The notes below the pieces were generated by a model that ran no database searches, had not been told where the DNA came from, and saw only the letters and a program-made list of their open reading frames with translations. 64,000 nt of DNA from Desmodus rotundus. Its lineage: Eukaryota > Chordata > Mammalia > Chiroptera > Phyllostomidae. A program made the translations under genes and the position numbers. The stretch covers positions 101,731,010-101,795,009 of the forward strand of contig NC_071393.1 in assembly GCF_022682495.2 (NCBI RefSeq), written 5' to 3'. Position 1 is the first letter of the stretch; each line of letters begins with the position of its first letter. Shown piece by piece: positions 58,375 through 64,000 of the stretch.

Positions 58375-59262
58375 CCATTTCCCCTACACTCCATTTCAAA
58401 GAAATCAAGGTCAAAATAAAATAAAGAGCTCTAGGTAACATCAGCCCCATCGCCCTAGTCCGGGTGTGTGGATGAAAAGCAGCAGCCAGTTATGAAGACC
58501 AGTGATAGATCCAAATTGCCAAATTTGTTAACCTTTTTCCATTGCTAAACCACCCAGAGAGAATCATATATGGGGGTCACCCCATCCTCACGGTCGTCCA
58601 GCAGAGCAGTCCTGCCATCTGGACTCATGTTTTCACCCATAAAGAACTCCTGGCTTTCAAAATTAGTGAGGATATGTTAGATTTGTTCTTCATCCCCTGT
58701 CATAAAAGGCTTTGCTCTTTCTGGTCTCTGTTCTTCGAGTTTCCCTTTGATTGACGTCAGGTAATCTTTGACATACTTCTTATAGGCTGCTTTTGTGAAG
58801 CTGGTTTCCTGAAAATGATGGTTCGTGACAATATCAACACCAGTGATTACTGTGCTTTCCGGGACCTTCACCCCCAGGGCCTCTGTTCTACTGACCATCT
58901 TCCCCTCCACCTCCTGGTCATTTCTTTCTTTTTTTTTTTTTAAAGACTTTATTTATTTATTTTTAGATAGAGGGGAAGGGAGGGAGAAAGAGAGGGAGAG
59001 AAACATCGATGTGTGGTTGCCTCTTACGTGCCCCCTACAGGGGACCTAGCCTGAAACCCAGGTGTATGCCCTGACCAAAAATTGAACTAGCGACCCTTTG
59101 GTTCTCAGGCTAGTACTCAGTCCACTGAGCCACACCAGCGAGGGCAACCTCCCAGATGTTGTAGATGTCAGAGAACATCTCGTCATGACTGATGAGGTCC
59201 CGGTAGATGATCATGATGGGGGCTGGAAGGAGACGACCACGGCGAGGGCTTAGTAGGAACCA
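58375..59262 (-). pseudogene. TPT1P: TPT1 (TCTP) processed pseudogene, split by a SINE
   Basis: The minus strand has an intronless copy of TPT1 mRNA. 5' UTR-like sequence (59215-59262) precedes ATG at 59214 and [26 protein letters not shown] (58921-59145) then interrupts it. It resumes with [10 protein letters not shown], loses about 14 residues of the acidic loop, and continues through [30 protein letters not shown] and [16 protein letters not shown] to a premature stop after EEQI. C-terminal and 3' UTR sequence, recognisable as TPT1, extends down to about 58375. TPT1 encodes translationally controlled tumour protein (172 residues); this copy cannot make it. Confidence 0.92.
58921..59145 (-). 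repeat. VES-type bat SINE inside the TPT1 pseudogene
   Basis: On + it begins with a T-rich tail, then aaagactttatttatttatt, a purine-rich block, tgtggttgcctcttacgtgc, and ends with the reverse tRNA-like head ccactgagccacaccagcga. It splits the pseudogene after the codons for residues DIYNIWEV, so it came later. Confidence 0.92.
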
Positions 59263-59979
59263 GAGGGTGAGGGGAGGGGCAAGTTGTGGGGAGCAGGCAG
59301 AAAAGGCCGACTCAGCCACTGAAAGATCTGTGTCACCTACTGGCAACAATGGCAGTTTTCTCATGGCAGGCAAGGACCTCACTCTCAAGACTCACCTGGT
59401 CACTGGTCACTTGTGAGTGGAGATAGGGCCTGACATCCTTGAGGCCCCCTTTCCATCCAACCCCCCAGAAGCTGCTGGAACCATGATGCCCCAATCCAGC
59501 TCTGCTGGAGCAAAGAGAACCCAAGTCTCTGTATCTGTGACCTCATTATCTGCTAATGAAATGTAACTTCATTCATAGGGATGTTTCCATAATTAAAAAG
59601 TAAAAATAAATGAGAACAGGGGTAGTTTCTACAGAGTTTGACTCTTTAGAGCCCATGATGACTTTAAAACCCTCCAGGTCATTTCCGCAGTGGTGAAGCC
59701 TGGGAACCCATGCTTCCTCACTCCACACAAACACCTCTCTGCAGCCCCCATGGCCACAGCTCCTCACTACCCAGGGCAGAGAACCCCACAAGTGCTTAGA
59801 TCTAGAGCTCACAAGCTAAGAATGGACCTCACATTTTTGAATGATTGAAAAAATAAAAAATATATTTCATGACACATGAAAGTTATATGAGATTCAAACT
59901 TCAATGTCCTTAAATAGCTACGCAGCACCAGGTCACAGCCACCTTGTACATCACATATTGTCTGTAGCGATGGTGAGGG

Positions 59980-60344
59980 CAGCTGACCCTTGAACACATG
60001 GGTTTAGACTGGGCAGGTCCATTTATGCGTGAATTAAAAATAAATAAATATACAGCTGACCCTTCGTACCCCTGGGTTTAACATTCGTAGATTCGACCAA
60101 CTGCGGATTGAAACCAGTATTTTCACTGTGCGCTTGGGAGCCCAGGGATGCGGAGGGCTGCCTGTGTGTGTGGTCGAGGCCACTCTACGTAGGGGACTCG
60201 AGCATCCGCGGATTTGGTATGCAATTCCCCATCGATACTGAAGGACAACTGTAGTTAATTCTTGAAGGAGTGAAAAGTCACACACAAATTTCCAACTTTT
60301 CGGGGATGGCACTCCTACCCTTCAGGTTGTTCAAGGGTCAAGTG
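59980..60344. mobile_element. Tigger-like DNA transposon (outer)
   Basis: Starts cagctgacccttgaacacat and ends gttgttcaagggtcaagtg, inverted termini typical of pogo/Tigger-derived MITEs. The interior is short and interrupted by a second element. Confidence 0.75.
60053..60251. mobile_element. Tigger-like DNA transposon (inner, nested)
   Basis: Starts cagctgacccttcgtaccc, ends gatactgaaggacaactg, and is flanked by TA at 60051-60052 and 60252-60253. Inside are ttcgaccaactgcggattga and gactcgagcatccgcggatt, as in MER2/Tigger-type elements. Confidence 0.8.
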
Positions 60345-61659
60345 CAGTTTCAATGGCAACCGTGTGAGCAACCACGCCTGGAATGTTTACTGTTGGCCTT
60401 TTGCAGGAAGTCTGCCAAATCCATGATCTGGAAGGCCTAAGAATTACAGAGAATAAAAGGCAAAAACCTCAGGCAAAATAAGTTTAGATGAGAGCAATGA
60501 TTCTTTTATTCCATCCAAGAATTCACGTACTTCACTTTGACCCTTTTGCTTCGCCCAAACATTACTTTAGTTGTGACGTTCGAGGATATTTCAAATGATC
60601 ATTGCGAACACTGTACTTACCCTGTTTTCCTGGCCCCGTATGTGCAGGTAAAACTGTAGATATATTTTTAGCTTTTAACAAAGTAAGTACGGGCACATAA
60701 TTTTTAAAAAGTCCACTGGTAACAGAAAGCTTATAATTTAATCAAGAGTCCTCCTCCATCTCCTCACTTAAAGAGACAACACCTTAAAAGTCATTTAGCT
60801 ATTTCTCCTGTAGTTACTTAACTAAAAACTGTGCTTCATTGCTCTTTCTAGATGGGCCAATTGAACTGTTACCCAAACTGTGTCCCAAAACAGAGGTTAT
60901 CTCACAGTTTTTAGTTAATTCAGGAATCAGTGCTGACGTGATGACTATGTAAATATTTGTCAGAGACAAGTCGTGTTCCGTGGTTGTTTCTACCTTACAC
61001 TTCATTTTGCTGTGTCCCATGTATTTAAAAGCTAAGAAGGGGAACTCTGTGTCCCAATACTATCAGGAGTTCTAGATCTTCACTAATGATCCTCCCTAAA
61101 CTCAGCACACTGCAACTTATCAGAGCAAGTACACATCTATAAAACACGTTATGAAACATGGATGCTGCTTTGGAAATAAACAGTCTGTTCAGAATTACAG
61201 GAATTCAGGTCTGAACTTCCAAGTTACATCTCAGGTGGCTTTTACATAAGGTAGAGTTTGAGTCTTTGGCTTTCAATTCTAAGGGAAAAGAGTAAGAGGA
61301 AAGGGGTGAGAGGGCACTTCTGCACCCCTCATTTTGTCTGCTCACAGAAGACTTTATCAAATAACAAATTCCCCCAAACTTCCCTCCTCCCCACTCCAGT
61401 CTCTAATGTTTAAGACAATCGGGGATCCCATGAGCCACAGTCCACCTGCCTCTCCTAGAATGAGATGCCAAGACTTCGAGGCTTCTCCACGAGAACCAGC
61501 CAAGTGTCTTGCCCAACCTCAGAACTTTGTTCGGTGTGAGCCCAAGAGATAAATATGGACAGTGGATCAGAATCTGATATCTCTGGATGGAAGAACTCTC
61601 AAAATCACAACCTAAGTCACCTGTGGTCGATTCGCATACTTGGGATTTAGAGCCGACTT
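60345..61659. other. Intergenic, no recognised feature
   Basis: AT-rich, apparently unique sequence. No GCH1 exon, repeat or RNA gene is recognised. Confidence 0.5.
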
Positions 61660-61830
61660 ACAAACAAGAGCTTTCTTGTAACAGACAATGCTGCAGTGAA
61701 TAACCTGGTGTACACAAATGTCACCTTCCTGCATTTGCAAACACAGGTAAAGGATAAATGACCAAAAGTAGAATTGTTGGGGCAAAGAAGATATGCGTTT
61801 ATCAATGTTTTAAATGGCAAATATGCATAT
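61660..61830 (-). repeat. L1M-type LINE fragment, antisense
   Basis: gacaatgctgcagtgaataa, cctggtgtacacaaatgtca and gtagaattgttggggcaaag resemble the L1 segment also present at 40.9 kb. Confidence 0.55.
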
Positions 61831-61833
61831 AAA

Positions 61834-61856
61834 TGTGTGTGTGTGTGTGTGTGTAT
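61834..61856. repeat. (GT)n microsatellite
   Basis: About ten perfect GT units followed by GTATATGG. Confidence 0.95.
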
Positions 61857-62929
61857 ATGGTTTTCAGAATCTGATCTTCTTTGCTTATATTCCACAAGTG
61901 ACTCCTAGACCTAAAATGTGCGTGGCTATGTGGCTAACTTCAATTGCACTTCCTATGCATTGTACATTTAAGTTTTCCAGGCTAATTAGGGAAAGATTTA
62001 TCATAAATTGCACTTCTGGCCCAATGACCTCCCCACCACGCTCTACGTGCCTGAGGAGAGTCCCTTCTAATTCTACCTGCCATCTATCACTCTACCCCCA
62101 AGCCCTTGTTTACATCCCCTCTATTCCAAGTTCACCCCTTTATTGTCATTTATAATCTCCTAAATTTCAAGTTCAGCAATGCTCTGCTTTTAGCAGAAGT
62201 GATAGCTTATAAGGAAAGGAAGATCCCCACGGATTCGCTGTAGACCAGTAAGAATTCCCACCCTACGATGGGAGTCAGCACGCCACGGCGGCTGGGATCA
62301 CCCTGACTTGTGACAAACACAAACATTATGCTTCTTTCTCAGAGAGGGAGAGAGACAGAGAGGGCCCCTCTTCCCAGAAAATTCCTCCAGTGAATAAAAT
62401 AATTTTTCATTAAACTAGGCTTAGAAAAGGTACATATCCCTTTAGATCAAATTCCTTTTAGAAATCATTTCAGCAAAAATCTTCCAGTCTGCTCTTAGCC
62501 AGAAAAGCCCATTCAACAAAATACTATTGCCTCAACCCCACGAGTAGTGTTTCTATGAAGCTAGTACCAGCTCTGTTAAAGACAAAAGTCTCTATGCTTA
62601 TTGCATTTGGTAGCTTCAGTGATTTGATTTTTGCTGAAAATCATGTTTTGAAAATAATAATGTAATGGACAACCAGAGAAATGAAAGAAGCATCGGCCCC
62701 ATATTCTCTAGGGGAGTGTTTTCAGTACTCTTCGAGACCCAATTTGATAACAAATGTATGAAAAGATTTTCACATAGGGACAGAACAGTGAAAATGTCGT
62801 CTACCTAGAAATATACTACATTTTTAGAATGATACTCAATTCTGGTAATACCCTACCAGGAAAGAAATTGAAATACCAAGAGTCTTTTAACATGTGAAAA
62901 GCGGGGTGTGTGAGTACAGTAAGGCGATA
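61857..62929. other. Intergenic, no recognised feature
   Basis: AT-rich unique-looking sequence with a short GAGAGA run near 62342-62362. Nothing more can be supported. Confidence 0.5.
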
Positions 62930-63245
62930 CAGTGGGTCCTTGCGGGGTTGAAATTGTTCAATATTTTGACTGCAGTGGCGGATACACCGACCCACACAGG
63001 TAATAAAATTGTAGAAAATGATACACACACACAAAACACACAAGTACAAATAAAACTGGGGGAATCTGAATAAGATAAGTGAATTGTATCAATGTCAACA
63101 ACCTGGTTGTGATATTATATAATAGTTTTGCCAAATGTACCATTGGGGGAAACCCAGCAAAGCACACAAGAGATCTCTGTGTAGTGCTTCTTACAATGGC
63201 ATGTAAACCTACAATTGTCTCAGTAAAATTTCTGATTTTAAATTT
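62930..63245 (+). repeat. L1M LINE 3' end
   Basis: ttgaaattgttcaatatttt, gtacaaataaaactggggga, accattgggggaaacccagc and cttacaatggcatgtaaacc follow L1M 3' UTR order. Confidence 0.8.
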
Positions 63246-63479
63246 TTTAAAAATTTGGACATGCCAAGATAAATGAGCTGGAAAAGTACTCCTAAGAAGA
63301 AATTAATTTGTGTGCTATAAAATGTTCAATTGTAAGACAGTTACATGTCAGAGGATGTGGGCACATTGCAGGGGTTCAGGCGAGTGGAGAGTGCATCTGA
63401 GCCTATCCATTCTTGCTCCCTAGGGGAGGGGAAGGGGGAAGTTGGGGGTGGCTCTTCTGCCCCAGTAAATCCACATCTA

Positions 63480-63665
63480 GAACCCTGTCCCTGGGAAACT
63501 GAGACGTTTACTGTAGCATTAGTTATAATAATGAAAACTGGAAACAACCCCCAAATCTATCTTTATGAAAATGATCGATACAGTGTGACATTTCTCCATG
63601 AAATGCCATGCAACCATTCAAACAGAGTGACAAAATCTATCTGTAAAGATGCCAAGGTAAGCGAG
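63480..63665 (+). repeat. Old L1 or HAL1-type fragment
   Basis: gcattagttataataatgaa, aactggaaacaacccccaaa and catgaaatgccatgcaacca match old L1 sequence. Downstream to 64000 nothing else is recognised. Confidence 0.65.
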
Positions 63666-64000
63666 GGAAGGGCTCTGTGCACCGCGGTTTCCAGAGTGTT
63701 GCAGGCAGTTGCAGGGGAAGGAGCAGGGAGCAAAGACTGTGGAGCACGTACGCAAGTGTTAGTAATGAACTCCAAAGAGAAATTTGAGACAATGTGAGAG
63801 AAGGTCAATGAGAATGGGCATGGCATTAAGTAATCGTTGTCGCTTTTTTTCCCATGTAACAATGGGTGTGAATGTGTGTGTGAGTGTGTAAGTCTGTCCT
63901 TACCCTTTATCCATTAGTGCCACCCACTCAAGTAAATACAGATAAAATGATATAATGTCTAGATGGACTTGCTTTAAATACACTTCTGTAGTACTTGTTT

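Noticed and set aside
59110..59388. 92-codon minus frame starting upstream of the TPT1 ATG
   Set aside because: It is the TPT1 retrocopy's 5' flank and first codons running into the VES SINE.
58400..64000. Possible GCH1 3' exons at the right edge
   Set aside because: GCH1 lies beyond SAMD4A in human, but no frame here resembles GTP cyclohydrolase I. The only protein-like sequence is the TPT1 pseudogene.

Overview
This is mammalian nuclear DNA, almost certainly from a bat. Three tRNA-derived SINEs of the VES type (35276-35463, 43526-43762, 58921-59145), a family known from yangochiropteran bats, support this. They sit on a background of mammal-wide repeats (MIR, L2, L1M, MER5, Tigger). There are no bacterial-style genes or operons. 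The only functional protein-coding gene I can support is the 3' half of SAMD4A (Smaug1), on the + strand.

Layout. 1-26.0 kb: seven coding exons of SAMD4A (1023-1356, 2580-2665, 7634-7752, 11924-12125, 13458-13584, 20560-20643, 25971-25999). All have AG/GT boundaries and compatible phases. They encode the last 326 residues: the stretch just after the SAM domain, the PHAT-like helical region and the conserved C-terminal tail. 26.0-30.3 kb: a long AT-rich 3' UTR with an internal ATTAAA and a probable distal AATACA poly(A) signal followed by a GU-rich element. 31.6-32.6 kb: a strong orphan CpG island about 1.3 kb past the gene end, with splice-donor-like sequences on both strands; it may be the promoter of an unannotated transcript.

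32.6-64 kb: intergenic DNA. In human, GCH1 lies beyond SAMD4A in the opposite orientation; no GCH1 exon is visible here, so the window probably ends before it. The stretch holds nested repeats: L1M interrupted by VES SINEs (35 kb, 43.5 kb), several LTR-like blocks (45.0-48.2 kb, one splitting a MIR), an internally deleted mariner (51438-52129), a decayed endogenous retrovirus pol fragment on the minus strand (about 56.64-57.06 kb), a TPT1 processed pseudogene on the minus strand split by a VES SINE (58375-59262), and a Tigger-like element nested in another (59980-60344).

I did not find a clear new biological system. The best leads are the orphan CpG island, the mariner relic (possible horizontal origin), the SAMD4A poly(A) choice, and several unique AT-rich blocks that look like conserved non-coding elements. 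All repeat family calls and boundaries are by eye, without alignment software.
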